Assembly (NCBI GenBank): GCA_963744105.1
Contig: CAVUSJ010000004.1
Location: forward strand, 248,001-312,000
DNA from: DASUPK01 sp963744105
GTDB lineage: Bacteria > Actinomycetota > Thermoleophilia > Solirubrobacterales > 70-9
Direction: 5' to 3'
DNA length: 64,000 nt
The notes below the pieces were generated by a model. It was not told the origin of the DNA. It did not search any database and was given only the letters and a program-made list of their open reading frames with translations. Shown here one piece after another: positions 16,684 through 25,266 of this stretch. A program made the position numbers and the translations under genes. Numbering within the stretch: the first letter of the stretch is position 1; every line of letters begins with the position of its first letter.

Positions 16684-18048
16684 ATGAGCTTCGGACGCCG
16701 CCTAGCCCTTTTCTTCGTCTTGATCGCGATCGTGCCGACCGCGGCGCTGATCGGCATCCTGCTGTTCGTCGGCCAGGATTCCCAGCAGGGCAAGGCCGAT
16801 GCCCGCCTCGCGGCCGGCCTCCAGACGGCCGTCTCGATCTTCAACGAGCGCACGGCCGATGCGACTCCGAAGGTGCGCCAGCTCGCGGCCAGCCCAGACC
16901 TCGCAATTGCGCTGAGGTCGGGCAGTGGAGCCGCGCTTCGCTCGGTCACCGACCGGGCCGCGGGGGAGCCGGGCGTCGTCAGAGTCGAGGTCCTCGACAA
17001 CGCGAACCGGGTGATGGCGGCCAGTGGGCCGACCGATGCGGTCGCCTACGCGCAGGTGGGGATGACGGAGAACGCGCGGCCGGTCGGCGCGCTTCGCCTC
17101 TCCACTACCACGGCGCGGCAGTACGCGGCCACGGTCTTCCGGCTGACGAGCCGGCAGGCCGTGCTGCGGCGGGGAGGGGCGACGCTCGCCTCCACAGTCC
17201 CCCAGCCGTCGAAGAACCTGCAGCCGGACGAGACCGCCGACCTGAGCGCGGGCGGCGAGAGCTACAGGGCGCACGCGACGACCCTCGACGCGCGGGATGG
17301 ATTGACCCTCGTCATGCTCGGCCCACCGAAGTCCGGTGGGTTCCTCGGCATCGGGCCCCCGGCGCTCGCGATCCTGGTGCTGTTCCTGATGCTCGGCGTC
17401 GCGCTCGCCTGGTCGCTGGCGCGGACGCTCACGCGGCTGCATGGACGGGTCGCCGAGCAGGCCGTGACCGATCCCCTGACCGGGCTGTGGAACCGCCGGC
17501 ACATGGCGGACACGCTCGAGCGAGAGGTGGCGCGCGCGCGTCGCTTCGGCCACCCGATCTCGCTGATCATCATCGACGTCGACGACTTCAAGCAGATCAA
17601 CGACCGCGAGGGTCACCTGCAGGGGGACATCGTGCTCGAGGCCGTCGCCGACGCCGTCCGCGAGGGCACGCGGTTGATCGACGTTCCCGCCCGCTACGGC
17701 GGAGACGAGCTTGCCGTGATCCTGGTCGAGACCGACCGGGAGGGCGCGCTGATCGTCGGTGAGCGGCTCGCCGACAGCATGCGGGGCCTGCGGGTGCCCT
17801 TGAGCGAGGGTGGGACGATGGGGGTCACGATCAGCCTGGGCGTCGCGACGATCCCGGACTCCGCCGACAGCCTCAATTCGCTGGTCGACGCGGCCGATCG
17901 GGCGTTGCTGCGGGCCAAGAGGGCGGGCAAGAACCAGATTCGCGCCGCGGCGGCTACGCGGCCGGGTGACCAGGTGGATGAGGGAGCGCCGCCGCCCGGC
18001 AGGCGGCGGTTCGTGCCTGAACGCCGCGCGCACGGCAAACGGCCGTAA
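16684..18048 (+). CDS. Membrane diguanylate cyclase (GGDEF)
   Basis: A 454-residue protein predicted to make cyclic di-GMP in response to an outside signal. There are two membrane helices (about 8-30 and 223-247) with an extracytoplasmic sensor of about 190 residues between them, dCache-like in layout. The catalytic domain starts at TDPLTGLWNRRH (272), has DVDDFKQINDREGH near 298, and carries the active-site motif GGDEL (339-343), an accepted variant of GGDEF. An RLID product-inhibition site (330-333) sits five residues before it. I chose ATG 16684 over GTG 16678. The C-terminal 40 residues are basic and disordered. Confidence 0.92.
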   Translation: MSFGRRLALFFVLIAIVPTAALIGILLFVGQDSQQGKADARLAAGLQTAVSIFNERTADATPKVRQLAASPDLAIALRSGSGAALRSVTDRAAGEPGVVRVEVLDNANRVMAASGPTDAVAYAQVGMTENARPVGALRLSTTTARQYAATVFRLTSRQAVLRRGGATLASTVPQPSKNLQPDETADLSAGGESYRAHATTLDARDGLTLVMLGPPKSGGFLGIGPPALAILVLFLMLGVALAWSLARTLTRLHGRVAEQAVTDPLTGLWNRRHMADTLEREVARARRFGHPISLIIIDVDDFKQINDREGHLQGDIVLEAVADAVREGTRLIDVPARYGGDELAVILVETDREGALIVGERLADSMRGLRVPLSEGGTMGVTISLGVATIPDSADSLNSLVDAADRALLRAKRAGKNQIRAAAATRPGDQVDEGAPPPGRRRFVPERRAHGKRP

Positions 18049-18147
18049 ATTGGTCGCTCGAGTGCAGGGTCCAGGCGGGGATCCAGCTATCACATATGGC
18101 CTGCAGCGCCTAAGCTTTGACCCCTCGAGGCGGTCAGACCGCGCATC

Positions 18148-19527
18148 ATGGGAATACTCGACGACGCGATTCGCGAACACCTCGATCTGAAGCGCAAGCA
18201 CGGCGCCCACGACGCCGACCTGCGGGAGATCGAGGACGAGGCGTTCGGATCCTCCGATCGCCCTGATGCCTTTGCCGCAAACGAGCTCTTCAACGAGGTC
18301 TCCTCGCCCGCCGAGGGACAGCCCGCGGCGCCCGAAGCTCCGCAGAGCGAACCCGCGGGCATGAGCGAGATCGAGGTGCCCGGTGATCTCAGTGACTTGG
18401 AGTCGCCGGGCGGTCTGAGCGAGCCGGGGCTCGGCGAGCCCGATGTGGGCGGGGAGGAGCCGACCCGGCTGGTCGAGCCCGAGGCGCTCCGCCCATCCGA
18501 GCCGACCTTCGAGGAGCCGCCGTCCGAGCCACTCAGCCCGCCCGAGGACGTGCCCCAGATCCCGGGGCAGACCGAGTTGCCCGGCCAGGACGAGATCCCG
18601 GGCCAGGAGAGCTTCGAAGACCCGCTCGAGGGTTATCGGCGCTCCACCGAGTCCGAACCCGAGTCCGAACCCGAGTCCGAGTTCGAACCCAAGTCCGAGT
18701 TCGAGGCCGAGCCCGAGTTCGAGGCCCCTGCGGAGCCGGAGACCTCCGAGCCCGAGGCTGCGCCGGAGCTCTCACCGCCCTCGGAGTCCCTGGAGGAGCT
18801 GATCGCCGAGGAGGAGCCGTTCCCGGAGGACGCAGGCGCGGAGCCGGCGGCCGGCCCGTCGGAGCTCCCGTATGACCCGGAGGCGCCTCCGCCGCCCGCC
18901 GCCGAGCAGGCCGCGCCCGAGGTCGAGGCCGCGCAGGAGCCCGAGCCCACCCCGCCACCGGAGCCGGAGAGCTCGGTCCCCGAGCCCCCTCCGCCGCCGC
19001 CCCCGTCCGCCCCGGGTACGGAGCCTCCGGGCAGGGCGCGTGGCCGGGTCGATGTCCCGACGCAGGAACACCCGCCGCCGGGGCAGACGGGTGGCCTTCC
19101 CCCCCTGCCGCCGGACGAGCCGCTCGACGAGCCGCCGTCCGCGGAGGAGACGCTGCCCGAGGCGGAGCCGTCCGCGGAGGAGCCGCCGGCCGATTCAGGC
19201 GGTCCCGCGCTCTACGACTTCGAGACCGACGAGGACCCGCTCGCCTCAACCCCTGCTCCGGCCGACGACGACGACGACTTCGAGGCCCTGGGGCCCGCCG
19301 AGGAGGAAGCGCCCTACCTCGAAGAGGAGGAGCCGTACACGGAGGAGCCGGTCTCCGGCTCCGAGCTTGCCCCCGAGGAGCCGGGCACGGAGGTTCGCCC
19401 GGCGCTCGAGGACGACGAGGTCTATGAGGGCGGCGACCTCGATCCGGAGGAGTCCTACGAGGAGGAAGAGGGCGAGGACGACCTCTGGTTCGAGAAGGGC
19501 CCTCCGAAGGACTTCGACTTCGAGTGA
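18148..19527 (+). CDS. Long acidic, proline-rich hypothetical protein
   Basis: A 459-residue protein of unusual composition. Its first 35 residues (start MGILDDAIREHLDLKRKHGA) form a charged amphipathic helix that looks conserved. The C-terminus is also distinct (LWFEKGPPKDFDFE). Everything between is low-complexity Glu/Pro/Ser, including an ESEPESEPESEFEPKSEFE ladder near 170 and a proline run PPPPPPPPSAP near 285. It is probably disordered with a net charge strongly negative. Codon bias matches the neighbours, so it is a real gene. It may tether or scaffold other proteins; no function is known to me. A terminator hairpin follows. Confidence 0.75.
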   Translation: MGILDDAIREHLDLKRKHGAHDADLREIEDEAFGSSDRPDAFAANELFNEVSSPAEGQPAAPEAPQSEPAGMSEIEVPGDLSDLESPGGLSEPGLGEPDVGGEEPTRLVEPEALRPSEPTFEEPPSEPLSPPEDVPQIPGQTELPGQDEIPGQESFEDPLEGYRRSTESEPESEPESEFEPKSEFEAEPEFEAPAEPETSEPEAAPELSPPSESLEELIAEEEPFPEDAGAEPAAGPSELPYDPEAPPPPAAEQAAPEVEAAQEPEPTPPPEPESSVPEPPPPPPPSAPGTEPPGRARGRVDVPTQEHPPPGQTGGLPPLPPDEPLDEPPSAEETLPEAEPSAEEPPADSGGPALYDFETDEDPLASTPAPADDDDDFEALGPAEEEAPYLEEEEPYTEEPVSGSELAPEEPGTEVRPALEDDEVYEGGDLDPEESYEEEEGEDDLWFEKGPPKDFDFE

Positions 19528-19534
19528 GTTAATC

Positions 19535-19556
19535 GGGTCGCGCTAATCGCGCGCCC
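19535..19556. terminator. Convergent-gene hairpin terminator, repeat copy A
   Basis: Stem GGG-(T)-CGCGC / GCGCG-CCC with loop TAATC lies between the stops of the acidic-protein gene (19527) and gdhA (19557), so it can end transcription from both sides. Its sequence closely matches the hairpin at 36830-36849, which sits in the same kind of convergent gap. Confidence 0.75.
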
Positions 19557-20921
19557 TCACACATACCCGCGGGTACGGCTCGCCTCGACCACTCTCTCGA
19601 TTCCCACCAGGTACGCCGCCTCGCGCAGCGAGATGCGCTCCTCCTTGGAGCGGGCCGAGACGTCGCGGTAGGCGTGTCGCATGATGCCGCCGAGCTTGTC
19701 GTTGACCTCGCGCTCGGACCAGCGGAAGTGCTGGAGGTTCTGCACCCACTCGAAGTAGGAGCAGACGACGCCGCCGGCGTTGGCCATCACGTCTGGGATC
19801 ACGTGGACGCCGTTGTCGTGCAGGATCTGATCGGCCGCCGGGGTGGTCGGGCTGTTCGCGCCCTCGATGATCATCTTGGTCTTGATCCGGTCGGCGTTGC
19901 TCTCGTGGATCATCCCGCCGAGCGCCGCGGGGATGAGCACGTCGCACTCGATGGCGAGGAGGTCGTCGGGGCTGATCACCTCGACGCCGGGGAACTCGGT
20001 GAGCTTGCCGCCGTCGCGGATGTGGGCGGCCAGGTCGTCGGCGTCGATCCCGTCCTCGCTGTGGATGGCTCCGGTCGCGTCGGAGGTGCCGATCATCTTC
20101 GCGCCGAGCTGCTGGAGGATTCGCGCCGCCCAGGAGCCGACGTTGCCGTAGCCCTGGACGACGAAGGTGCTGTCGGCCGGGGTCAGGCCGATCTGGGGAG
20201 CGGCCTCGCGGAACATGTAGACGCAGCCGCGGCCGGTGGCTTGCTCGCGGCCATAGGAGCCCTCGAGCGCGATCGGCTTGCCGGTGCAGATCGCGGGGGT
20301 GTGGCCGTGGAGCTTCCCGTACTCGTCCATCATCCAGGCCATCACCTGGGCGTTCGTGCCCACGTCCGGGGCGGGAATGTCGCGGGTCGGGCCGAGGACC
20401 TTCTGGATCTTGTCCATGAATGAGCGGGTGATCGCCTGCAGCTCGGAGCGATCGACACTGTCGTCGGGGACGTTGACCCCACCCTTTGCGCCGCCGAAGG
20501 GGATGTTGGCCACGGCGGTCTTCCAGGTCATCAGGGAGGCGAGGGCGCGGACCTCGTCGATGTCGACCTCCGGGTGGTATCTGATGCCGCCCTTGTACGG
20601 GCCGCGCGCGCCGTTGTGCTGGATCCGGTAGCCGGAGAAGGTGTGAACCTTGCCATCCGAAAGCCTGACCGGGATCTGGACCGTGACCTCGCGGTAGGGC
20701 GTCCAGAAGACGGTGCGGATGTCATCGGGGATCTCGAGCCGCTCGACCGCACGGTCGAAGTAGAAGCGGACGATGTCGAGGTTGGAGACCTCGGCGCGCT
20801 GGGCCAGCTTCGCCTCGCCGGCGGCCGCCTTGCGCTCCTTGTGCTCGTCAACGGCGGTCGGGGACTTGTCCGTCTTCTCCCGGTGGCCGCCCGTCTGCGG
20901 ATCTTTGGCCTTGGTTGCCAT
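19557..20921 (-). CDS. gdhA: Glu/Leu/Phe/Val dehydrogenase (glutamate dehydrogenase)
   Basis: A 454-residue cytosolic dehydrogenase that interconverts 2-oxoglutarate plus ammonia and glutamate. After a 35-residue basic, disordered start it carries the family motifs in order: GARGPYKGGIRYHPEVD (substrate Lys), NIPFGGAKGGVNV (catalytic Lys), DIPAPDVGTNAQVMAWM, then the Rossmann motif VVQGYGNVGSWAA, and GANSPTTPAAD near the end. Size and motifs match the hexameric class. NAD or NADP preference is not decided here. I chose ATG 20921 over GTG 20924. Together with amt it fits nitrogen assimilation, though the two are 7 kb apart. Confidence 0.93.
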   Translation of the reverse strand: MATKAKDPQTGGHREKTDKSPTAVDEHKERKAAAGEAKLAQRAEVSNLDIVRFYFDRAVERLEIPDDIRTVFWTPYREVTVQIPVRLSDGKVHTFSGYRIQHNGARGPYKGGIRYHPEVDIDEVRALASLMTWKTAVANIPFGGAKGGVNVPDDSVDRSELQAITRSFMDKIQKVLGPTRDIPAPDVGTNAQVMAWMMDEYGKLHGHTPAICTGKPIALEGSYGREQATGRGCVYMFREAAPQIGLTPADSTFVVQGYGNVGSWAARILQQLGAKMIGTSDATGAIHSEDGIDADDLAAHIRDGGKLTEFPGVEVISPDDLLAIECDVLIPAALGGMIHESNADRIKTKMIIEGANSPTTPAADQILHDNGVHVIPDVMANAGGVVCSYFEWVQNLQHFRWSEREVNDKLGGIMRHAYRDVSARSKEERISLREAAYLVGIERVVEASRTRGYV

Positions 20922-21008
20922 CACTCAAGAGGCGTTCGCCAGTGGGGCCAGTCTCTCACAGCGGCATTCACGGGGGTGCGCATACCCGCCCTACAATCGT
21001 TCTCCCAC

Positions 21009-21081
21009 GGGGCCATAGCTCAGTTGGGAGAGCGCTTCGCTTGCACCGAAGAGGTCGCCGGTTCGAATCCGGCTGGCTCCA
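21009..21081 (+). tRNA. tRNA-Ala (TGC anticodon)
   Basis: A complete 73-nt cloverleaf with no encoded CCA. Acceptor GGGGCCA/TGGCTCC, D-arm AGCTCAGTTGGGAGAGC, anticodon stem CTTCG/CGAAG around loop CTTGCAC, T-arm GGTTCGAATCC. The anticodon TGC reads GCA/GCG/GCT-type alanine codons. There is no intron. The last residues of a PD-(D/E)XK nuclease frame on the opposite strand run through it. Confidence 0.96.
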
Positions 21082-21514
21082 TCATTGGTTGCCTTACAGC
21101 CGGGTCGAGGTAATCGTGGACGTACCTGATGCCGATGCGCTGGCAATTCAAGGGTTCCGTCAAGCGAAGGTGAAAGCTGGATCGTCCGGACCCCAGCTCA
21201 GCCGCCGGCACGTAGTAGCAACGGTCAGTGTTCTTGTCGTACACAGCGATCCAATCGATGGTTTTCGCCGTGTAGTACTTCGTTCGCTTAACCTTGCCGT
21301 TGGTAAGTGAATGGGAACGCGTTCGAACGGTCACGAACTTCCCATTCGATTCCGTGTACTTGACCTGAACTCGTTCGAGCTTGTCGCCGCGGCACAGGAT
21401 CAGGTCGGAGTCGTTGTCCTCGCCGAACGGGATCGCGACGCGGTAGCCCCGCTCAATCAGGTCTGCGGCGACCTTGGGCTCCGCCAGATCTCCCTTGGTC
21501 TTCAGTGACGCCAT
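21020..21514 (-). CDS. Solitary PD-(D/E)XK homing-type endonuclease, 3' end antisense to tRNA-Ala
   Basis: A 164-residue protein matching in layout the PF11645-type group, whose known member I-Ssp6803I is encoded in a tRNA-fMet group I intron. The catalytic set is visible: E12, D37 (DNDSDLIL) and Q50-V-K52 (ERVQVKYTE), followed by TIDWIAVYDKNTDRCYYVPA and the end-of-family motif IGIRYVHDYL. After that the frame continues about 20 residues antisense through the tRNA and stops inside its D-arm, so the true C-terminus may be a read-in extension. The DNA (about 21090-21510) is visibly less GC-rich than its surroundings. No intron is present. Likely a horizontally acquired selfish or former intron nuclease. 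Confidence 0.82.
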   Translation of the reverse strand: MASLKTKGDLAEPKVAADLIERGYRVAIPFGEDNDSDLILCRGDKLERVQVKYTESNGKFVTVRTRSHSLTNGKVKRTKYYTAKTIDWIAVYDKNTDRCYYVPAAELGSGRSSFHLRLTEPLNCQRIGIRYVHDYLDPAVRQPMMEPAGFEPATSSVQAKRSPN

Positions 21515-21589
21515 CGCTAGGTCCAGCAGGGACCTTGCGGGAGGGGATGCGACGCGTGTGCGTCAAATGTCGCGGAAGCGTGCCGAGAA

Positions 21590-22111
21590 CTAGCGAGTGG
21601 GCCCTGCCTGAGGGCCCGTCGCAGGCGGGCCGGTCCCCCCGCCCTCAGAGGTGTCCTCGATCACCTTGCGCTCGATCTTCTCCAGCTCGACATCGAGCTC
21701 GCGATCGGCCAGCATGCCCCGCAGGGCGCCCGTGATCGTCCGGGCCCACATTCGCCGAGCCACCGCGACCTCTGTGTGCCCCCCCGCGTCATGCTCGTAT
21801 TCGGTCCACTCGACGCAGACGTGCCGCTCCCCGGCCGGCGCGTCGTCGGGCAGAGGAGCACCGTCGCCGTAGAGCATGATCCGGGCGGACCAGCCCTCGG
21901 GACACAGCTCCTGCATCCGGTCGCGGGCCCGCCACTCGCGCACCATCATCTGGTCCCGTCGCCGCTTGTACCTGGACAGCAGCAGGACCGTGGCGGTCAG
22001 CAGCGCGCAGGCGAGCAGAGTGGCTACCACGATCTCGATTGACACTCCGAGGCTCCCACCCTTCTGCTGCGGTGTGTTCTGCAGAGCCAGGATGTGAAGC
22101 GCTTCGTTCAT
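21590..22111 (-). CDS. Single-pass membrane hypothetical protein
   Basis: A 173-residue protein with one membrane helix near 22-47 (VSIEIVVATLLACALLTATV), then a basic stretch (YKRRRDQ) and a cytoplasmic domain of about 100 residues that includes CVEWTEYEHDAGGHTEVAVAR. The tail is Gly/Pro-rich. No family recognised. It lies downstream of another membrane protein gene on the same strand. Confidence 0.6.
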   Translation of the reverse strand: MNEALHILALQNTPQQKGGSLGVSIEIVVATLLACALLTATVLLLSRYKRRRDQMMVREWRARDRMQELCPEGWSARIMLYGDGAPLPDDAPAGERHVCVEWTEYEHDAGGHTEVAVARRMWARTITGALRGMLADRELDVELEKIERKVIEDTSEGGGTGPPATGPQAGPTR

Positions 22112-22165
22112 CGCCCCAGATTCATATACCCCGGATCGCTTTTCGCAAAGGCGGTTGCACGGCGA

Positions 22166-23041
22166 TCAGTAGAACGCGCAGGTGCTCACCAGGACCAGCA
22201 GCAGCGAGACCGGGCACCCGACCACGCTGATCAGAGCCGGGATCCACCGCCGCAGGATCAGGGCCCCGATTCCCGCCGTCATGCCGGCGATCGCCGCGAC
22301 CGCGGTCGCCGCATCGATCGGATCCGTCCAGTGCGGCGGCCCCCCGGTCCCACTGCAGCCGGGCTGCGCAAGCACGAAGACGAGCGCCAGCACGCAGGTG
22401 ATCGCGGTCAGCCCCAGCGCCGCGTTGGCCAGCCAGCGCGCCAGCTCCTCCATCCGGGACCGCTTTACCTGGCCGGCCCTCCCGATGTGGATCGCCAGCT
22501 TGCCCAGACGCAGCACGCGGTCACGCACGTCATCGACCTGACTCCGCTCGGCCCAGCCCTCCGAGCGCCCGATCAGCGTCCCCGCCGCGGCAGCGACGAG
22601 CAGTCCGACGGGCAGCAGGAGCAGCGGCGCGGCCGCTGGATCCACGGCGTTGCCATCGGTGGTTACGAGCGTGACGACCACCCCGATCCCGGCCCAGACT
22701 CCGATCACCCCGAGGTTGTTGAAGATCCGCAGCCATTCCGTGCGCGGATTCATCCGCATGCTCCACGCGGTCGCCACCGCAATGACGGCGAGGATCGCGA
22801 ACGCGTAGAGCCACGCCCGCGAGTCGTACTCGCGCTGCAGTGGCTCGGCCGCCCTCTCCTGGGCCACGCCCTCGCTGAGCTGGGCGTTGAAGCAACTCGC
22901 CTGGTTCGGCTGGCAGTCGCGGGACGGGAAGTCCGGCAGGCGGGACTCGGTGTGGGCGAGGTCGGCGGTGGCGACGACCAGGATGAACGCGCAGACCGCC
23001 ACACACGCCAAAATCGGACGGCTCGGCAGCTGCACCCGCAT
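22166..23041 (-). CDS. Multi-pass membrane hypothetical protein
   Basis: A 291-residue protein with about six hydrophobic segments: a first helix near 8-28 followed by an extracytoplasmic loop with two cysteines (RDCQPNQASCFNAQL), a second near 78-95, and a pair near 107-160. The last two lie near 205-230 and 245-288. No catalytic motif is visible. Its start lies 6 bases after the D,D-carboxypeptidase stop, suggesting one transcript with it. Function unknown. Confidence 0.65.
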   Translation of the reverse strand: MRVQLPSRPILACVAVCAFILVVATADLAHTESRLPDFPSRDCQPNQASCFNAQLSEGVAQERAAEPLQREYDSRAWLYAFAILAVIAVATAWSMRMNPRTEWLRIFNNLGVIGVWAGIGVVVTLVTTDGNAVDPAAAPLLLLPVGLLVAAAAGTLIGRSEGWAERSQVDDVRDRVLRLGKLAIHIGRAGQVKRSRMEELARWLANAALGLTAITCVLALVFVLAQPGCSGTGGPPHWTDPIDAATAVAAIAGMTAGIGALILRRWIPALISVVGCPVSLLLVLVSTCAFY

Positions 23042-23046
23042 CGCGC

Positions 23047-24132
23047 CTATCCGTCCGGTGGCTGCTTGGACTTCGGTGGGCTCGGCGCCGGAGCCACCAC
23101 CCCCTCCTCCTCGAATCCGGCGCGCAGCAGGGCCGGGACCTGCGTGATCGGGTTCGGCGAGTGGATCAGGACCACGCCCAGCTGGCGCCTGCCGACGCGC
23201 GCGGTGGTCACGTAACAGCTCCCCGCGTGATCGGTGAACCCCGTCTTCAGCCCGGTGACCTGCGCCTGCGGCAGCCCGGCGAGCCCGTGCTGGAGGAAGT
23301 AGTGGTTGTTGTAGAGGTAGAGGTGCTTCCCCTTGATCGGGAAGGACGGCTTCGCCGAACGGGTCTGGGCGATCTGGGCGATGCGCGAATTGGCCAGATC
23401 CGCGCGGGCGAGCTCCGCCAGGTCATCCGGGCAGGAGTAGTTGTTGCGGTCGCGGAGCCCGTTCGGCGTGGAGTAGTGGGTGCAGTCCAGCCCCATCGAC
23501 TTCGCCCGCGCGTTCATCTCCTTGACGAACCGCGTCACGGACCCGCCGTCGTGCTCCGCGAGGGCGACGGCCGCATCGTTCGCGGAGATCATGATCAGCG
23601 CCTGCAGGAGCGGCTCGAGCGGCACCTTCCTGCCGCGCGGAAGCTCCCCCGTGGCCGACCCCGGCGTCTGCGAGGCCTTCCGGCTGACCAGCACGCGCTC
23701 GCCGGGCCGGTTCGTGTTCGCCACGATCAGCGCGGTCATCATCTTGGTCAGGCTCGCGATCGGGTGCTCGAGCCGCGGGTTCCTCTGCCACAGTACGGCA
23801 CCCGACTTCACGTCGAAGAGGATCCCCGCGGCCGGCGGGTGCTTGAACCGGTAGTGGATGGGCCGCGGGCCGGTCACGGGCAGCAGGGCGAAGCGGGAGA
23901 TCGCGATGGTCCGATGGATGTCGGAGACGTCGGGCGCGGTCACCGCGGGCGTCGTGGTCGCCCGACCCCGAGCGCCGTCCACGCCCGGTCCCGGATCCGC
24001 CAGCGTGCTCGTGCCGGCCTTGGGCCTCGAGCTCCCCTCTCCGGCCCGCTCCGGCCAGATCGCAACGGCCACCACGGCGGTCGCGCCGATGAGGAGCAGC
24101 ACCCCGGCGATGGCCGCGATCCGCCTAGTCAT
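23047..24132 (-). CDS. D-alanyl-D-alanine carboxypeptidase (peptidase S11)
   Basis: A 361-residue penicillin-binding protein of the S11 type, acting outside the membrane to trim the terminal D-Ala of peptidoglycan stem peptides. An N-terminal membrane anchor (about 5-25) and a Pro/Thr-rich linker lead to the enzyme domain. The three active-site motifs are present: S127-L-T-K130 (IASLTKMMTAL), S183-A-N185 (MISANDAAVAL) and K296-T-G298 (TGLKTGFTDHAG). The usual C-terminal PBP5-like domain is absent, giving a shorter form common in actinobacteria. Its start overlaps the preceding small gene by 8 bases. Confidence 0.92.
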   Translation of the reverse strand: MTRRIAAIAGVLLLIGATAVVAVAIWPERAGEGSSRPKAGTSTLADPGPGVDGARGRATTTPAVTAPDVSDIHRTIAISRFALLPVTGPRPIHYRFKHPPAAGILFDVKSGAVLWQRNPRLEHPIASLTKMMTALIVANTNRPGERVLVSRKASQTPGSATGELPRGRKVPLEPLLQALIMISANDAAVALAEHDGGSVTRFVKEMNARAKSMGLDCTHYSTPNGLRDRNNYSCPDDLAELARADLANSRIAQIAQTRSAKPSFPIKGKHLYLYNNHYFLQHGLAGLPQAQVTGLKTGFTDHAGSCYVTTARVGRRQLGVVLIHSPNPITQVPALLRAGFEEEGVVAPAPSPPKSKQPPDG

Positions 24133-24340
24133 CGGGCGGGTTCCGGAGGGCGCCGATCAGTCCGGCGGCGATCATCCCGATGATCCCCAGCGAGACGGCG
24201 TAGAGCGCGATCGCGCCGATGTCGCCGTAGGTCCGCAGCCGCAGCCCGGTGTCGACGATCACGTACAGCGTCACCGCGGCGAAGAACCCGCAGAAGACCA
24301 GGCCGAGCAGGAGCAGGGCGTTCCGAAGGTCGGGGTCCAA
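24125..24340 (-). CDS. Small two-helix membrane protein
   Basis: A 71-residue protein made of two membrane helices (LLLLGLVFCGFFAAVTLYVI and IALYAVSLGIIGMIAAGLIG) joined by a short loop, ending in NPPDD. It lies 6 bases after the rhomboid stop, and its own end overlaps the carboxypeptidase start by 8 bases, so it belongs to that transcript. No family assigned. Confidence 0.6.
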   Translation of the reverse strand: MDPDLRNALLLLGLVFCGFFAAVTLYVIVDTGLRLRTYGDIGAIALYAVSLGIIGMIAAGLIGALRNPPDD

Positions 24341-24346
24341 TTGGGC

Positions 24347-25219
24347 TCAGAAGGTGGGTAAGCGTGGTTCGGGCCTGCGTCTTCGCATCATGGAGAGCAT
24401 CACCCACGCCACGGCCAGGCCGAAGACGAACCCGCCCACATGAGCGAAGTAGGCGACCCCCTGGTCGCCACCCGAGCCGACTGCGACCTGTCCGAGGGCT
24501 GGGACGAACTGAAGGATGAACCAGAGAGCGAGCAGGATCAACGCCGGGATCTCCACCAGGGTGACGAAGAAGATGATGAAGATCAGGGTCAGCACTCTCG
24601 CGCGCGGATAGAAGAGCGCGTACGCCCCGAGCACCCCCGCGATCGCCCCGCTGGCGCCGATCGTCGGAGCCGTGGACGAGGGATCGATCAACGACTGCGT
24701 GTACACCGCGATCAGCCCGGCCAGCACGTAGAAGAGCAGGAACCCGGCCCGTCCCATCCGGTCCTCGACGTTGTTCCCGAAGACCCAGAGGAAGAGCATG
24801 TTGCCGATGATGTGCAGCCATCCGCCGTGCATGAACATCGACGTGAAGAGCGTCTCCCACCACGGCTTCTGGTCGATCTGGAACGGGCCCAGGTCGGCGC
24901 CCGGGTTGCTCCGGCTGCGGGCCACCGCCTCGTCGTAGTCCTTCGTGCCCGGGCAGACGACGCCGGCCTCGAACTGGCCCGGCGCGAACTCGCTGACCGC
25001 GCCGATGTCGCACTTGCCGGTGTTCGTGTGGGTGATCCGATACGGGATGGCCCCGTACTCGAGCGAGCTCTGGTCGATGTGCCCGAACCCGGCCTCGCTC
25101 AGCCGCTGGTTCTCGGGGAAGTTGAGCTGCCAGATGAACACCGCGACGCAGGCGACGATCAGGCCGACCGTCACGACCGGGAACCGCGAGGTCGGGTTGT
25201 TGTCCTTCAGCGGCAGCAC
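24347..25219 (-). CDS. Rhomboid family intramembrane serine protease
   Basis: A 290-residue membrane protease that cuts transmembrane helices of client proteins. The dyad is visible: S190 in TIGASGAIAGVLGAY and H260 in YFAHVGGFVFG. The HGGWLHIIGNMLFLWVFG block (131-148) is the conserved helix-2 region with its GN-x-LFLW pattern. A 65-residue extracytoplasmic insert with two cysteines (GKCDIG, VVCPG) sits between the first helix and the core. It begins with GTG at 25219. Six or seven helices overall. Confidence 0.92.
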   Translation of the reverse strand: MLPLKDNNPTSRFPVVTVGLIVACVAVFIWQLNFPENQRLSEAGFGHIDQSSLEYGAIPYRITHTNTGKCDIGAVSEFAPGQFEAGVVCPGTKDYDEAVARSRSNPGADLGPFQIDQKPWWETLFTSMFMHGGWLHIIGNMLFLWVFGNNVEDRMGRAGFLLFYVLAGLIAVYTQSLIDPSSTAPTIGASGAIAGVLGAYALFYPRARVLTLIFIIFFVTLVEIPALILLALWFILQFVPALGQVAVGSGGDQGVAYFAHVGGFVFGLAVAWVMLSMMRRRRPEPRLPTF

Positions 25220-25266
25220 CGGGGCGGCCGAAGACTAGGCCACGCTGCTTGAGGGACAATGCAGGT

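Noticed and set aside
18650..18720. Tandem repeat that might be a minisatellite or CRISPR-like array
   Set aside because: It encodes an in-frame Glu/Ser/Pro ladder within a long gene and has no spacers.
21009..21514. Group I intron in tRNA-Ala(TGC)
   Set aside because: The tRNA is a continuous 73-nt cloverleaf and the nuclease gene lies outside and opposite to it, so no intron is present.
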